DNA from: Lentibacillus saliphilus
GTDB taxonomy: Bacteria > Bacillota > Bacilli > Bacillales > Amphibacillaceae
NCBI RefSeq assembly: GCF_019093865.1
Contig: NZ_JABJXD010000004.1
Coordinates: forward strand, 62,001-126,000
Length of the DNA: 64,000 nucleotides
Direction of reading: 5' to 3'
Numbering within the stretch: the stretch's first letter is position 1; the number at the start of each line of letters is the position of its first letter. Below, in pieces: positions 1 through 8,234 of the stretch. The position numbers and the translations under genes were made by a program. The notes beneath the pieces are model-generated. The model searched no databases. It was not told the DNA's origin and saw only the letters and a list, made by a program, of their open reading frames with translations.

Positions 1-42
1 TGAAGGCAACAAAAATCAAAAAAGAAAATGAGGAAACGTCAG

Positions 43-1389
43 ATGCTAAAACCATTGAAAAATATCAAGTTAAGTCCTGCACAAGTTATTGTTTTGTTTT
101 ACGTAGTTGCTGTCATTGTATCTGTCGGTTTGCTCAGTTTGCCGATAACTTTGAAGCCTGGTGTTGAGTGGTCTTTTTTAGATGTGCTGTTTACGACAGT
201 TAGTGCGATTAGTGTAACGGGACTGACAGTCGTATCAATTCAAGAGACCTTTAGCACGTTTGGCATATTTGTTTTACTATTTATCGTTCAGTTTGGCGGA
301 ATTGGGATTATGACGCTCGGGACATTTTTCTGGCTCGTGTTGAGAAAGAAGATCGGGTTGAAGCAGCGGCAATTAATTAGTAAAGATCAAAACCAATCGC
401 ATTTATCAGGGTTGGTCATTCTGATGCGGCAAATATTAATCATTATTCTTCTTATCGAGCTGGTTGGTACGATTATTTTAGGCACTTATTTTTTAAAATA
501 TTTTCCGACCTGGCAGGAGGCTTATTTGCAGGGGCTATTTGGAGCGGTTAGTGCGACGACGAATGCCGGATTTGATATTACTGGGAGCTCACTCATGCCG
601 TTTGCGCACGATTATTTTGTGCAAATTGTTAATATTATTTTACTAACCTTAGGTGCAATTGGCTTTCCGGTGCTGATCGAAGTCAAAGAGTTTTTACGGA
701 ATAAGAAAGCGTATGGTGTTCACTTTACATTATTTACGAAGCTAACGACTTTAACTTTTTTCTCCCTAATGATTTTTGGAACGATTATTATTTTATGCTT
801 TGAAGCCAATCACTTCTTTGCTGATAAAAGCTGGCACGAATCGTTCTTTTATGCATTTTTTCAATCGTCTACAACGCGGAATGGTGGATTAGCAACAATG
901 GATGTCAGTCAGTTTACGACGCCGACCTTATTGTCTTTATGTGTGTTAATGTTTATTGGCGCTTCTCCAAGTTCTGTTGGTGGTGGCATTAGAACGACGA
1001 CTTTTGCGGTTGTGATCTTATTAATTTGGTCTTTTGCAAAGGGTCATAAGAATGTTAAAGTATTCAAGCGCGAGCTGCACGAGGATGATGTTCGGAAGTC
1101 AGTCGTTGTGACGTTTCTCGCCGTTCTCATATGTTTTATTGCCTTAATGATTCTCACGCAGACGGAGAACTTTTCTTTAATGGCAATTATGTTTGAAGTC
1201 AGTTCTGCGTTCGGAACAACCGGCTTATCGATGGGCATAACCCCTGAACTGAGCTCAATTGGTAAAATTGTCATTATTCTCCTTATGTTCATCGGGAGAG
1301 TAGGGGTGTTATCCTTAGTGTTCATCTTTAACAAACAGCCTCGAGACGTGAGCTATCATTATCCAAAAGAACGGGTAATTGTCGGATAA
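43..1389 (+). CDS. Ktr/Trk-type potassium uptake channel subunit (TrkH/KtrB family)
   Basis: Membrane subunit for K+ (or Na+-coupled K+) uptake, working with a cytoplasmic RCK partner (KtrA/KtrC) that is not in this window. Four pore-loop repeats are visible: TVSAISVTGL near residue 60, SATTNAGFD near 176, SSTTRNGGLA near 281 and SSAFGTTGLS near 392, each carrying the filter glycine typical of TrkH/KtrB/KtrD (numbered from the ATG at 28). The helices between them fit the four M1-P-M2 units. The ATG at 43 is chosen over the one at 28 because TGAGGA lies 8 nt upstream of it, while 28 has no Shine-Dalgarno at a usable distance. Length (about 450 aa) is normal for KtrB/KtrD. The upstream region is cut by the window edge, so an operon partner or riboswitch cannot be judged. 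KtrB versus KtrD is not resolved. Confidence 0.9.
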   Translation: MLKPLKNIKLSPAQVIVLFYVVAVIVSVGLLSLPITLKPGVEWSFLDVLFTTVSAISVTGLTVVSIQETFSTFGIFVLLFIVQFGGIGIMTLGTFFWLVLRKKIGLKQRQLISKDQNQSHLSGLVILMRQILIIILLIELVGTIILGTYFLKYFPTWQEAYLQGLFGAVSATTNAGFDITGSSLMPFAHDYFVQIVNIILLTLGAIGFPVLIEVKEFLRNKKAYGVHFTLFTKLTTLTFFSLMIFGTIIILCFEANHFFADKSWHESFFYAFFQSSTTRNGGLATMDVSQFTTPTLLSLCVLMFIGASPSSVGGGIRTTTFAVVILLIWSFAKGHKNVKVFKRELHEDDVRKSVVVTFLAVLICFIALMILTQTENFSLMAIMFEVSSAFGTTGLSMGITPELSSIGKIVIILLMFIGRVGVLSLVFIFNKQPRDVSYHYPKERVIVG

Positions 1390-1393
1390 AAAG

Positions 1394-1425
1394 CTAGGGG
1401 AGTGCTTGTCGCCCCTAGTATTTTT
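1394..1425 (+). terminator. Intrinsic terminator after the K+ channel gene
   Basis: CTAGGGG (1394-1400) pairs with CCCCTAG (1412-1418), followed by a T-rich run. It begins 4 nt after the stop codon. Confidence 0.8.
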
Positions 1426-1470
1426 ACATATTTTATAAGTGTTAACAACACTGACGCTTGTCAGAAGTGA

Positions 1471-1498
1471 CAAAAATCGACAAGTAAAGCACCGTAAA
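1471..1498 (+). repeat. 28-bp element shared with 2972-2999
   Basis: This 28-mer (core CGACAA, end GTAAA) matches the one at 2972-2999 at 22 of 28 positions. One lies upstream of hemAT and the other just upstream of the first acetyltransferase gene. It may be a decayed member of the TTGTCGA/GACAA repeat family seen at several gene ends in the first 14 kb. No function is known to me. Confidence 0.4.
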
Positions 1499-1607
1499 AT
1501 AACACATAGTACAAAAGTAGTCGGCATAAAGTACCAATATATTACATATACCCCTTAAATGTGTATAATATTACCATATAAATAACATACATACAGGGGG
1601 AACTTGG

Positions 1608-2900
1608 GTGCTTTTTAAAAAGACAAAACAACAAGATGTTAAGCTGAACATTGAGAGTGGGAATGGGGAGATAAGTCTCCAAAGAGGTAGTGAAGTTGAA
1701 AAGCAATTAAAAATGATAGGGCTTACAACGGAGGACTTACAAATTATAAATACGTTACAGCCATTTGTCCTAGAAGATGTAGATCACATTGTCGATAGGT
1801 TTTATAAAAATCTTGAAAATGAGCCTTCATTGTTAAATATCATAGATGATAATAGCTCTATTGAAAGGTTAAAAAAGACGCTCAAGCAACATATAGGTGA
1901 AATGTTTGAAGGGACAATAGATGATTCATATTTGGCAAAAAGAGTTACAATTGCTCATATACACGTTAAAATTGGTCTGCAGACAAAATGGTATATGGGG
2001 GCCTTTCAAGATTTGCTTTTATCACTTATGACCATCATTGAAAAAAATGTCACTCAGAAGGAAGATGTATGTCTTGCGATAAGAGCTGTAACTAAAATTT
2101 TAAGCTTGGAGCAACAATTGGTCTTAGAAGCATATGATGCGGAAACAGAACGGTTAAAGGCAGAAGGTGAGCAACAAAAACAAGCGGTTCGAGATCATGT
2201 AGCAAGCACAGCACAAAATCTTGCCGCTGTATCTGAAGAAACGAATGCTGCATTTCATCAATTGACCTCACAAGCTAACGGAATTGTTTCTCTCGCTGAA
2301 ACGTCAACGAAATTAACCGTACATGCAAAAGAAAGTGCTGAGGACGGGAAGGAACACCTACATAAACAAACGATAAACATGTCAAACGTACATAGCTCTG
2401 TAGAAGAGATATCAAATGATGTCCAAGTATTGTTGGACATCTTGAACCAAATGCAAGAAATCGTTGGTATTGTTACCGATATCTCGGACCAAACGAATCT
2501 ACTTTCTTTGAATGCCGCCATAGAGGCTGCGAGGGCAGGAGAATACGGCCGAGGCTTTTCGGTAGTGGCTGGGGAAGTACGTAAATTATCGGAGCAAACG
2601 AAGAGCTCGGTTACAAATGTGTCTTCGTTGATTTTAAATACCAATTCACAAGTGGAGAAACTATCAAAGTCTCTTGGGAAGATACGATCTGAAGTGGAAG
2701 ACGGCAATCATAATATGCAAGCAACGACAAAGCAATTTGAGGAAATTTTACAAGGTATGGGAGAAACGATGGTTCAACGCAACAAGATTGGGCGTGACCT
2801 TCATTCATTTATAGATGTCGTCAATGAATTAGGGACGGCATTCGAAGAAGTCGCACACTCTGCAGATCGCCTGACTATGATTACACAAGAAATGGACTAG
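1608..2900 (+). CDS. hemAT: HemAT-type globin-coupled aerotaxis transducer
   Basis: Soluble haem-based oxygen sensor that feeds the CheA/CheW chemotaxis complex. Residues about 30-185 form a sensor globin; the [18 protein letters not shown] segment gives the proximal haem ligand His119, and FYKNL (Tyr66) lies where the distal tyrosine sits in B. subtilis HemAT. Residues about 200-430 form the methyl-accepting signalling helices with the conserved hairpin tip ([18 protein letters not shown]). There is no membrane segment. The length (430 aa) is nearly that of B. subtilis HemAT. The GTG start is preceded by AGGGGG 7 nt upstream. A TATAAT at 1564-1569 could be the -10 element. No chemotaxis genes adjoin, which is usual for this orphan transducer. 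Confidence 0.93.
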   Translation: MLFKKTKQQDVKLNIESGNGEISLQRGSEVEKQLKMIGLTTEDLQIINTLQPFVLEDVDHIVDRFYKNLENEPSLLNIIDDNSSIERLKKTLKQHIGEMFEGTIDDSYLAKRVTIAHIHVKIGLQTKWYMGAFQDLLLSLMTIIEKNVTQKEDVCLAIRAVTKILSLEQQLVLEAYDAETERLKAEGEQQKQAVRDHVASTAQNLAAVSEETNAAFHQLTSQANGIVSLAETSTKLTVHAKESAEDGKEHLHKQTINMSNVHSSVEEISNDVQVLLDILNQMQEIVGIVTDISDQTNLLSLNAAIEAARAGEYGRGFSVVAGEVRKLSEQTKSSVTNVSSLILNTNSQVEKLSKSLGKIRSEVEDGNHNMQATTKQFEEILQGMGETMVQRNKIGRDLHSFIDVVNELGTAFEEVAHSADRLTMITQEMD

Positions 2901-2903
2901 ACA

Positions 2904-2999
2904 GTGCCTGGCACTCCCCGGAATTTGAAGTGTTTTGTCGATTTGATTCATGCCTGTGATGTTGAAAGCTGCAAAAACCGACAATTAAGGTGCTGTAAA
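2904..2999 (+). repeat. Dispersed intergenic repeat remnant (GTGCCTGGCAC / TTTTGTCGA type)
   Basis: Right after the hemAT stop is GTGCCTGGCAC, an 11-bp inverted repeat, then TTTTGTCGATTTG and the 28-mer CAAAAACCGACAA element (2972-2999). Similar TTGTCGA...TGACAA pieces occur at 7541-7557 and 13799-13825, where they form terminator stems. It may be a decayed terminator-like repeat. Confidence 0.4.
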
Positions 3000-3018
3000 G
3001 GGTATGGGGGGTTTTTAG

Positions 3019-3471
3019 ATGCGCATAAGAGAAGTTGAAAATAAAGAAGAATTGCCCAAACGGTTATTGTTAATGGCTGATCCATCAGAAAAGGCGATTC
3101 GTGATTATACAAAAAGGGGAAGATGTTTTGTATTGGAGGAAGATGCCAAAACGAAAGGGGTTTTTGTCTTACTTCCAACACGACCGCATACGATAGAAGT
3201 CGTGAATATTGCGATTGATGCGCCCTATCAAGGTCAAGGGTTAGGCAAATATATGTTAACAGAAGCGATAAAAACCGCTGAGCTTGAAGGTTATCAAACA
3301 ATTGAAATTGGTACAGGCAATTCAAGTTTAGGACAATTAGCCCTTTACCAGAAATGTGGATTCAGAATAACTGGTATTGATATCGATTTTTTTAATAGAT
3401 ATTATAGTGAAGAGATTTATGAAAATGGCATTCGGTGCTGTGATATGATTCGACTCTCAAGAGATTTATAA
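3019..3471 (+). CDS. GNAT N-acetyltransferase, YvbK-like
   Basis: Predicted cytosolic acetyl-CoA-dependent N-acetyltransferase with unknown acceptor. The fold follows the GNAT order: the acetyl-CoA pyrophosphate loop QGQGLGKYM is at about residues 73-81, the preceding beta strand is VVNIAIDAPY, and the C-terminal LALYQKCGFRITG segment is the usual YEKxGF motif. The overall sequence resembles B. subtilis YvbK. The length (150 aa) is normal. A run of six G lies 7 nt before the ATG. It is the first of three small same-strand enzyme genes (3019-4573), each with its own ribosome site and 70-100 nt gaps, so co-transcription is possible but not shown. Confidence 0.85.
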   Translation: MRIREVENKEELPKRLLLMADPSEKAIRDYTKRGRCFVLEEDAKTKGVFVLLPTRPHTIEVVNIAIDAPYQGQGLGKYMLTEAIKTAELEGYQTIEIGTGNSSLGQLALYQKCGFRITGIDIDFFNRYYSEEIYENGIRCCDMIRLSRDL

Positions 3472-3565
3472 AAAAGGCTAAGTAATGTGCACATACCGAA
3501 AGAAGAGCGGCTTTTATGGGCTGGGTTTTTAGCTGATGAAAGTCATATAACGAGGGGGCGTGTTG

Positions 3566-4099
3566 ATGAATCTTGGAGATGAATATTTGAAAGTTATAGT
3601 AGAAAGGTTTAGAAGTGTTAAAGATCTTGGAGATCGAACGCTAAGCCGATTATCTGAGGATGACATTCACTGGACCTTAAATGAAGCGTCAAATAGTGTT
3701 GCGATTATCGCAAAACATTTAAGTGGGAATATGGTGTCCAGATGGTCAGATTTTTTAACGACGGATGGAGAAAAAGCTGATAGGCACCGTGATCAGGAAT
3801 TCGAAAATGACATCTCCTCTAAACAAGCATTAATAGCAGTGTGGGAAAAAGGCTGGAATACGCTTTTTGATACATTAGAAGGGTTGGGCGAACAAGATTT
3901 ATTAAAGACTGTCAAAATTCGAGGGGAAGGCCATACGGTTATAGAAGCGATTGAAAGGCAATTGGCTCACTATGCCTATCATATCGGACAGATTGTTCAC
4001 ATTGGCAAGCAATTAAATGACAATTGGGAGAGCCTCAGTATCCCAAAAGGAAAATCAGAGGAATACTTACAACAAAAGCTGAATGAACATCGGTCTTGA
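3566..4099 (+). CDS. DinB-superfamily DUF1572 protein (YizA-like)
   Basis: Small helical protein of the DinB/YfiT fold, whose members use three histidines to bind a metal; some are thiol transferases, most have no known role. Candidate ligands here are the His in AIIAKHLSGN (near residue 48) and the pair in HYAYHIGQIVHIG (about 134-146), matching the spacing of the family. An in-frame GTG at 3560 would sit only 2 nt from the GAGGGGG ribosome site; the ATG at 3566 is 8 nt away and is preferred. DinB proteins are often found beside acetyltransferases, as here, but no substrate can be named. Confidence 0.75.
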   Translation: MNLGDEYLKVIVERFRSVKDLGDRTLSRLSEDDIHWTLNEASNSVAIIAKHLSGNMVSRWSDFLTTDGEKADRHRDQEFENDISSKQALIAVWEKGWNTLFDTLEGLGEQDLLKTVKIRGEGHTVIEAIERQLAHYAYHIGQIVHIGKQLNDNWESLSIPKGKSEEYLQQKLNEHRS

Positions 4100-4141
4100 T
4101 TGGGTTAGGGTATGTTCGGTCCCATTTAAAAAGGTGATAAC

Positions 4142-4573
4142 GTGAAGATTAGAAAATACGATAAAACAGACGTCAATCAAATCATTGACATATGGTATAC
4201 AGCTTCCATACTGGCGCATGATTTCATCCATAAGGATTATTGGGAAAAACAGCGAACAGCGATGAGAGACACATATTTGCCTATGTCTGAAACATATGTG
4301 ATAACGAATAAAAAGGGTGTTATCGGTTTCGTTTCAATGGTCGATCATTATTTGGCAGCTTTGTTCATTGAGGTTGCGCATCAAGGTGAAGGTTACGGAC
4401 GTGAGTTGTTGGATTATATAAAGGCACGAACGGATCACATTCAACTAAAAGTGTACAAGAGAAATCAAAGAGCGGTTAATTTTTATGAGCGACATGGCTT
4501 TTCAATAAAAGAAGCGTTAATAGATGATCAAACTGGTGAGGCAGAGTTTTTAATGGAATGGCGCAAGGATTAG
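4142..4573 (+). CDS. GNAT N-acetyltransferase (YjaB-like)
   Basis: Second GNAT enzyme of this segment. The acetyl-CoA loop is HQGEGYGREL (about residues 79-88), followed by LKVYKRNQRAVNFYERHGF, the conserved C-terminal GNAT motif in which the Tyr acts as general acid in many members. It most resembles the YjaB subfamily of putative acetyltransferases, whose natural acceptors are not known. The GTG start is supported by AAGGTG 5 nt upstream; no better ATG exists nearby. It is not a recent duplicate of the enzyme at 3019: the two share only family motifs. Confidence 0.82.
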   Translation: MKIRKYDKTDVNQIIDIWYTASILAHDFIHKDYWEKQRTAMRDTYLPMSETYVITNKKGVIGFVSMVDHYLAALFIEVAHQGEGYGRELLDYIKARTDHIQLKVYKRNQRAVNFYERHGFSIKEALIDDQTGEAEFLMEWRKD

Positions 4574-4646
4574 GTGTGTAGGGATTGTGAAGTGAAATAT
4601 TAACGGAATATATTATGCGAAAATTTTAAAGAGGATGGTGCATGAT

Positions 4647-4964
4647 ATGGGTTTACCGTTAGATTTTTTACCTATTGTACTGCCGATAATAGTAGTAGGT
4701 GGGATTGCATTATTTATAATTCTAAGGATGAAACATAAGTATGAGAAAGGGACTCTGGGTAAGAAGAAAACAAAAAGTGCTCAAAATTTCTTAGACAGCT
4801 TAATACCACTCGGAATGATGATTGGTTTAGCTGTTGCGACACTTCTCAGCATTTTTACGTCTTTTTCATTATTAGCTGCAACTGCTTGGGGACCTGGAAT
4901 AGGTATGTTAGTTGGTTATATTGCTTATGAAGTTTATAGCAAAAAAGAAGAAGTTGATCCATAA
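4647..4964 (+). CDS. Small membrane protein, unknown function
   Basis: Not recognised. The product (about 105 aa) has an N-terminal helix (LPIVLPIIVVGGIALFIIL), a basic linker rich in Lys (KYEKGTLGKKKTKSAQNF), then one long or two short hydrophobic helices ending in a charged tail (SKKEEVDP). An upstream in-frame ATG (4635) overlaps the AGAGGA ribosome site and is unlikely as start; the ATG at 4647 lies about 11 nt from it. It stands alone between the acetyltransferase and a convergent gene. Confidence 0.6.
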   Translation: MGLPLDFLPIVLPIIVVGGIALFIILRMKHKYEKGTLGKKKTKSAQNFLDSLIPLGMMIGLAVATLLSIFTSFSLLAATAWGPGIGMLVGYIAYEVYSKKEEVDP

Positions 4965-5005
4965 TAGTCCTTCCGGAATAGAGCTCACTAATAAGAGTGA
5001 AGCTG

Positions 5006-5043
5006 CAACAGTCACCATCCTTTACAACGGATCGTGACTGTTG
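5006..5043. terminator. Strong hairpin between convergent genes
   Basis: CAACAGTCAC (5006-5015) pairs with GTGACTGTTG (5034-5043); the stem continues ATCC/GGAT after one C/C mismatch. No clean T-run follows on either strand, so it may act as a barrier or processing stem rather than a classical terminator. It lies between two converging genes. Confidence 0.55.
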
Positions 5044-5048
5044 GATGA

Positions 5049-6056
5049 TTATTTTCGATATGCCTTATAAAATACCGAAACCGTTTCAATTAATATGCCA
5101 GCTATGAAAATGATTAATATCCATTGTGTAGACCGTTGCCAGATGTCGTTGATCATAGCATATTCATTACTGTGCGTTTTTAGTTCAAGGACTTGTGATA
5201 GCTGGTCCATAAAAGTAGGATTCCAGATCATTTGATCCTTGAAAATAACAAAGAGCAGGCCTATGGATGCGATATTCAGGAAAAAATAATAAAGGGCGAG
5301 CTTCTTTGTCCATTTACCACTGATTAATTTCAAACATTCCTTAAGAATGCTAATTCCTAAGAAGACATAAATAAACGGTAATAGTGTGTTAATGGCTGTT
5401 TGGTTGAAAAATGGAATAATGCCTGCGAACGTGTCGTCTTTTACAATTGGAATCCCTAATAATCCACTTGCAGAAATGATTAGCACAATAAATATTAAGG
5501 AAAATACAATCCCTACGATCGTTTCTCCGCGTTTTATTTGCTTCTTTTCGTCTGGAATAGGGGGAAGATCTGTTGGCTTCCACTCACCCTTGAAATTATG
5601 CTTGAGCTCTTCGGGTATGATTGCTTTATAATCTGCAACTGCAAATCCGATTGTAATCCATGCAAAAGCATGTATGCCTGCATTAAAGAATGACGTTATC
5701 AATCCAATAAAATGATTTAAAATAGCTTGCGGATCCATGATGGATTCGATTATGAATACGACGCCCATTGCAATAGAAATAGACAATAATACGATTTTCA
5801 AAAGTGTTGTGTACGAATGAAATAGTTCGGGACTAATTAAATAGTGTTTTGAGCCGCGATACTGTGCAGCTAATTCTCCCGGGCTACCTAGTTCTAACAG
5901 CACTTCTTCAATCGCATCTTCCTCATTGCGCTGTTGACCAGTTCTTCCTTCAAGCATATCTTCAATTAACCCTCGCAGCTCCATTCCAATATCAGATCTT
6001 TGGGACTGAGGGACTTTCTGTGTCACAGCATAAATATAACGTTCGATCATATCCAT
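5049..6056 (-). CDS. HAAS-domain multi-pass membrane protein (PadR partner)
   Basis: The first 80 residues form a HAAS/DUF1700-type helical domain (IERYIYAVTQKVPQSQR..., then EVLLELGSPGELAAQYRG), which in Bacillota is nearly always encoded next to a PadR regulator and is thought to bind or sense it. The rest has about six hydrophobic helices in three pairs. No enzyme motif is visible, so a signalling or envelope-stress role is inference. The start chosen (ATG, complement of 6054-6056) lies 2 nt past the padR stop and has GGAGGAGGG 9 nt upstream; a longer ORF reaching 6119 would overlap padR and is unlikely. It is cotranscribed with padR. Confidence 0.75.
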   Translation of the reverse strand: MDMIERYIYAVTQKVPQSQRSDIGMELRGLIEDMLEGRTGQQRNEEDAIEEVLLELGSPGELAAQYRGSKHYLISPELFHSYTTLLKIVLLSISIAMGVVFIIESIMDPQAILNHFIGLITSFFNAGIHAFAWITIGFAVADYKAIIPEELKHNFKGEWKPTDLPPIPDEKKQIKRGETIVGIVFSLIFIVLIISASGLLGIPIVKDDTFAGIIPFFNQTAINTLLPFIYVFLGISILKECLKLISGKWTKKLALYYFFLNIASIGLLFVIFKDQMIWNPTFMDQLSQVLELKTHSNEYAMINDIWQRSTQWILIIFIAGILIETVSVFYKAYRK

Positions 6057-6058
6057 CT

Positions 6059-6400
6059 TTATTTTCCCTCCTCCATTAAGATGTCCATGCTTGTCACAAT
6101 GTTTTTCCATTCTAAACATAATGTGTCGTAAACATTTTGGCCTGTTTCACTTAATACGTAATATTTACGCGGCCTCGCTTCATTTGTATCCCATTCACTC
6201 TGTAATAGTCCTTGGCTTTCTAACCGTCTCAGCAATGGATATAGCGTGCCTGGCTCCACTTGTACGCCTTTCTCTTCTAATAACGTAACTAAAGAATAGC
6301 CATATTGTTTTTCTTTTAACTGGCTTAAGACACCAATCGTAATGGTGCCCCTTCTCAATTCCTGCATCAGCTTATGAATGATCTCATTGTCAGCGCTCAT
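6059..6400 (-). CDS. PadR-family transcriptional regulator
   Basis: Winged-helix repressor of the short PadR-s2 class (about 113 aa). Visible features are the leading helix RRGTITIGVLSQLKEKQYGY, the recognition part VEPGTLYPLLRRLESQGL and the wing RPRKYYVLSETG, ending in a short dimerisation helix. The start at 6400 has GGAG 8 nt upstream; an upstream in-frame ATG lacks one. It forms a two-gene operon with the HAAS membrane protein. A perfect palindrome lies inside its promoter (6427-6439), so autoregulation is likely. The inducing signal is unknown. Confidence 0.88.
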   Translation of the reverse strand: MSADNEIIHKLMQELRRGTITIGVLSQLKEKQYGYSLVTLLEEKGVQVEPGTLYPLLRRLESQGLLQSEWDTNEARPRKYYVLSETGQNVYDTLCLEWKNIVTSMDILMEEGK

Positions 6401-6419
6401 ACAATCAACTCCTACTTCC

Positions 6420-6449
6420 ATTATACTGTGTGACACACACTATTGTAAA
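6420..6449 (-). promoter_or_regulatory. padR promoter with internal operator palindrome
   Basis: Read on the minus strand: TTTACA (6449-6444), 18-nt spacer, TATAAT (6425-6420), 20 nt before the padR start codon. The spacer contains the perfect palindrome TGTGTG-T-CACACA (6427-6439). An operator between -35 and -10 would block polymerase when occupied. PadR as the ligand is inference. Confidence 0.7.
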
Positions 6450-6631
6450 TTAAATATTATTATAGGAATAAAAAAGAGGCTTTTTAGTAGTGCCTACCAA
6501 ACCGAAAACTCCCGTTGGATTATGTTGAATAAGCTATTAAAGCTACTGGCACATTTAGACCCAGTTGTCTAAAGGGCTTTTTTACGAGGAGTTGCCTTTA
6601 AACCCCGTTATAACAACAATGCAACCTTTAG
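6450..6631. other. Intergenic region, no gene seen
   Basis: Between padR and the XRE gene promoter. It contains a TTAGAC...GTCTAA stem (about 6557-6574) followed by a T-run, which could be a terminator or a repeat remnant. A 64-codon ORF crossing it has no ribosome site and low-complexity composition, and is not called. Confidence 0.4.
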
Positions 6632-6715
6632 TTGACAAAGTGCAACCGCTGAGATATAGAATGGGTTATATTGTTTTAATACAATCGAGCTATTAGAACA
6701 AAGGAGTTGGTTGCA
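6620..6715 (+). promoter_or_regulatory. Promoter and TGCAACC repeats before the XRE gene
   Basis: TTGACA (6632-6637), 17-nt spacer, TATAGA (6655-6660) makes a strong housekeeping promoter. TGCAACC occurs at 6620-6626 and 6641-6647, 21 bp apart and flanking the -35 hexamer, and its inverted form GGTTGCA is at 6709-6715 just before the ATG. The two-turn spacing suggests a dimeric repressor; the downstream XRE regulator is the natural candidate (inference). Confidence 0.6.
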
Positions 6716-7516
6716 ATGGCTTTTGGTGAAAAGCTATTTAAGCTGAGAAAACAAAAAGGTCTGTCGCAGGAGGCTTTAGCGGAGAAATTAAATACGACAA
6801 GGCAAGCGATTAGTAAATGGGAAAACGGACAAGGCTATCCTGAGACTGACAAGCTACTTATGATCGGCAATATTTTTGATGTGTCGGTTGATTATTTGTT
6901 AAAGGACGGCCCTGAAGAACAACATGATCATGCTGAAGGGTATTATGTGAGTAAAGAAATGGCGGAAGGGTACTTGATAAGTCAGCGCAAAATTGCTAAA
7001 TACATTCCGTTAGGATTAAGCTTTATCGTCTTATTTTTATTTTTAGCGCGTGTTCCGTATGTCCAATTGAAGGAAACAATGGACATGTACTCGATCATGA
7101 TCGTCGTCATTGGCGTACTCGGTATTGGCTTGCTTGTTACGGCTGGGTTTAAAGAGGAAGACCACTATAAAGTGCTGAAGCGGGAGCGTCTATTATTTGA
7201 TCACAACTATCATAAAGAGCTGATCGCGAGATATGAAACGCTTAAGAAAAAGTACACGGCTATTTCCGTCATAGGTGCTATCTCACTTGCTGTGGGTGGA
7301 ATTGGTTTTTTACTAGAAAGAAAGCATATTGATCCAGAATTGTTTCAGACTTATTATCCAATATTTGTAGGTGCAATTATGGTTGGCGTTTATATTTTGA
7401 CACGAACTATCATGATTTTAGAGGCATATAAACCACTTGTAAAAAATGAAGAGCATACCAATTCGTTGACCTTTAAGCTTTGGAAGAACGTAAGGAACAG
7501 GATTAATAACCTATGA
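6716..7516 (+). CDS. XRE-family regulator with membrane-spanning C-terminal half
   Basis: Residues 1-60 form a helix-turn-helix of the Cro/CI type (LSQEALAEKLNTTRQAISKW, NGQGYPE). A linker leads to about four hydrophobic helices in two pairs (about 90-135 and 180-230) separated by a charged cytoplasmic helix. Such HTH-membrane fusions are common in Bacillota; their targets and signals are mostly unknown. The ATG at 6716 is 9 nt after AAAGGAG; the in-frame TTG at 6707 directly abuts the ribosome site and is rejected. It is monocistronic: a strong promoter precedes it and a terminator follows. A membrane-anchored autoregulator is the simplest reading. Confidence 0.82.
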   Translation: MAFGEKLFKLRKQKGLSQEALAEKLNTTRQAISKWENGQGYPETDKLLMIGNIFDVSVDYLLKDGPEEQHDHAEGYYVSKEMAEGYLISQRKIAKYIPLGLSFIVLFLFLARVPYVQLKETMDMYSIMIVVIGVLGIGLLVTAGFKEEDHYKVLKRERLLFDHNYHKELIARYETLKKKYTAISVIGAISLAVGGIGFLLERKHIDPELFQTYYPIFVGAIMVGVYILTRTIMILEAYKPLVKNEEHTNSLTFKLWKNVRNRINNL

Positions 7517-7530
7517 TGAAAGATATAAGG

Positions 7531-7570
7531 CGCCTGCCACTTGTCTAATTTTTGACAAGCGGCAGGCGTT
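7531..7570 (+). terminator. Terminator after the XRE gene, built from a TTGTC/GACAA repeat
   Basis: CGCCTGCC-A-CTTGTC pairs with GACAAG-C-GGCAGGCG (one A/C mismatch), followed by TTTCTTCTATTTT. The inner CTTGTC...GACAAG is the same motif found at several gene ends in the first 14 kb. Confidence 0.8.
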
Positions 7571-7606
7571 TCTTCTATTTTGATCTAAAAATTTTCTTTT
7601 AACTTA

Positions 7607-7634
7607 TGTAACAAACGGGTGGAAATGTTACGTT
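7607..7634 (+). promoter_or_regulatory. Possible ECF-type autoregulated promoter
   Basis: TGTAAC (7607-7612) and CGTT (7631-7634) resemble the AAC...CGT pattern of Bacillus ECF sigma promoters, but the 18-nt gap is one or two longer than usual. The TGTAAC/GTTACG arrangement also forms a short inverted repeat. It lies 52 nt before the sigma gene. Confidence 0.35.
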
Positions 7635-7685
7635 ATATAAGTAGATACATCATTATTAGAGGCAGCATTAGAGGAGAGGATCGTT

Positions 7686-8234
7686 GTGGACGACGATGCA
7701 ATCATTGAACGTGTGAAATGCAATGATATGTATGCTTTTGAGCAGATGATTGATGACTATAAGCCTATCATTGAACGGTTTGCCTTTCAGTTTGGGGTAA
7801 ACGAGGCGTCGATACCTGATATTGTTCAGGAAACATTTATTAAAATTCATCGGAACATCCATCGGTACACGAAGGGAAAGTTTTCGACCTGGGTTTATCA
7901 AATTACATTAAATGTGGCGAGAGATCACCACCGAAAGGAAAAAAGACAGCGCAGCTTATTGGAAAAGGCTAAAAGAAAGCATCCAAAGCAGGAAACGTAC
8001 TATTTCTTTGAAAATGAGTCGCATGTATTGCTTCACGAATGCATGCAACAGTTGAATCATAAGTACAAGACAGCTCTTATTTTATACTATTTTCATGACA
8101 AGTCTTATGAGGACATTGCCTTGATTTTAAACGTTAAACTATCCGTTGTTAAAACGCGAATTCATCGCGGGAAAAAGCATCTGAAGGAATTGTTTGAAGA
8201 AGCAAATGATGCGGAGGTGAGAGATCATGGATGA
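7686..8234 (+). CDS. ECF-type RNA polymerase sigma factor
   Basis: Alternative sigma factor (182 aa). Region 2 covers about residues 20-90 (FEQMIDDYKPIIERFAFQFG, DIVQETFIKIHRNIHRYTKG, FSTWVYQITLNVARDHHRK), which melts the -10 element. Region 4 covers about 115-170 (LNHKYKTALILYYFHDKSYE, VKTRIHRGKKHLKEL), the -35 binding helix-turn-helix. The GTG start is 7 nt after GAGGAGAGG. Its last 8 nt overlap the ATG of the next gene, a membrane protein with a short cytoplasmic head, the usual arrangement of ECF sigma and anti-sigma. It cannot be assigned to a named Bacillus sigma from sequence alone. Confidence 0.9.
   Translation: MDDDAIIERVKCNDMYAFEQMIDDYKPIIERFAFQFGVNEASIPDIVQETFIKIHRNIHRYTKGKFSTWVYQITLNVARDHHRKEKRQRSLLEKAKRKHPKQETYYFFENESHVLLHECMQQLNHKYKTALILYYFHDKSYEDIALILNVKLSVVKTRIHRGKKHLKELFEEANDAEVRDHG

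Noticed and set aside
28-42. ATG at 28 as the start of the K+ channel gene
   Set aside because: No ribosome site at workable distance; TGAGGA serves the ATG at 43.
2258-2707. 149-codon minus-strand ORF inside hemAT
   Set aside because: It is antisense to the clearly coding signalling domain and has no ribosome site or recognisable protein.
6378-6572. 64-codon plus-strand ORF across the padR promoter
   Set aside because: Runs through the padR promoter and operator and has no ribosome site.
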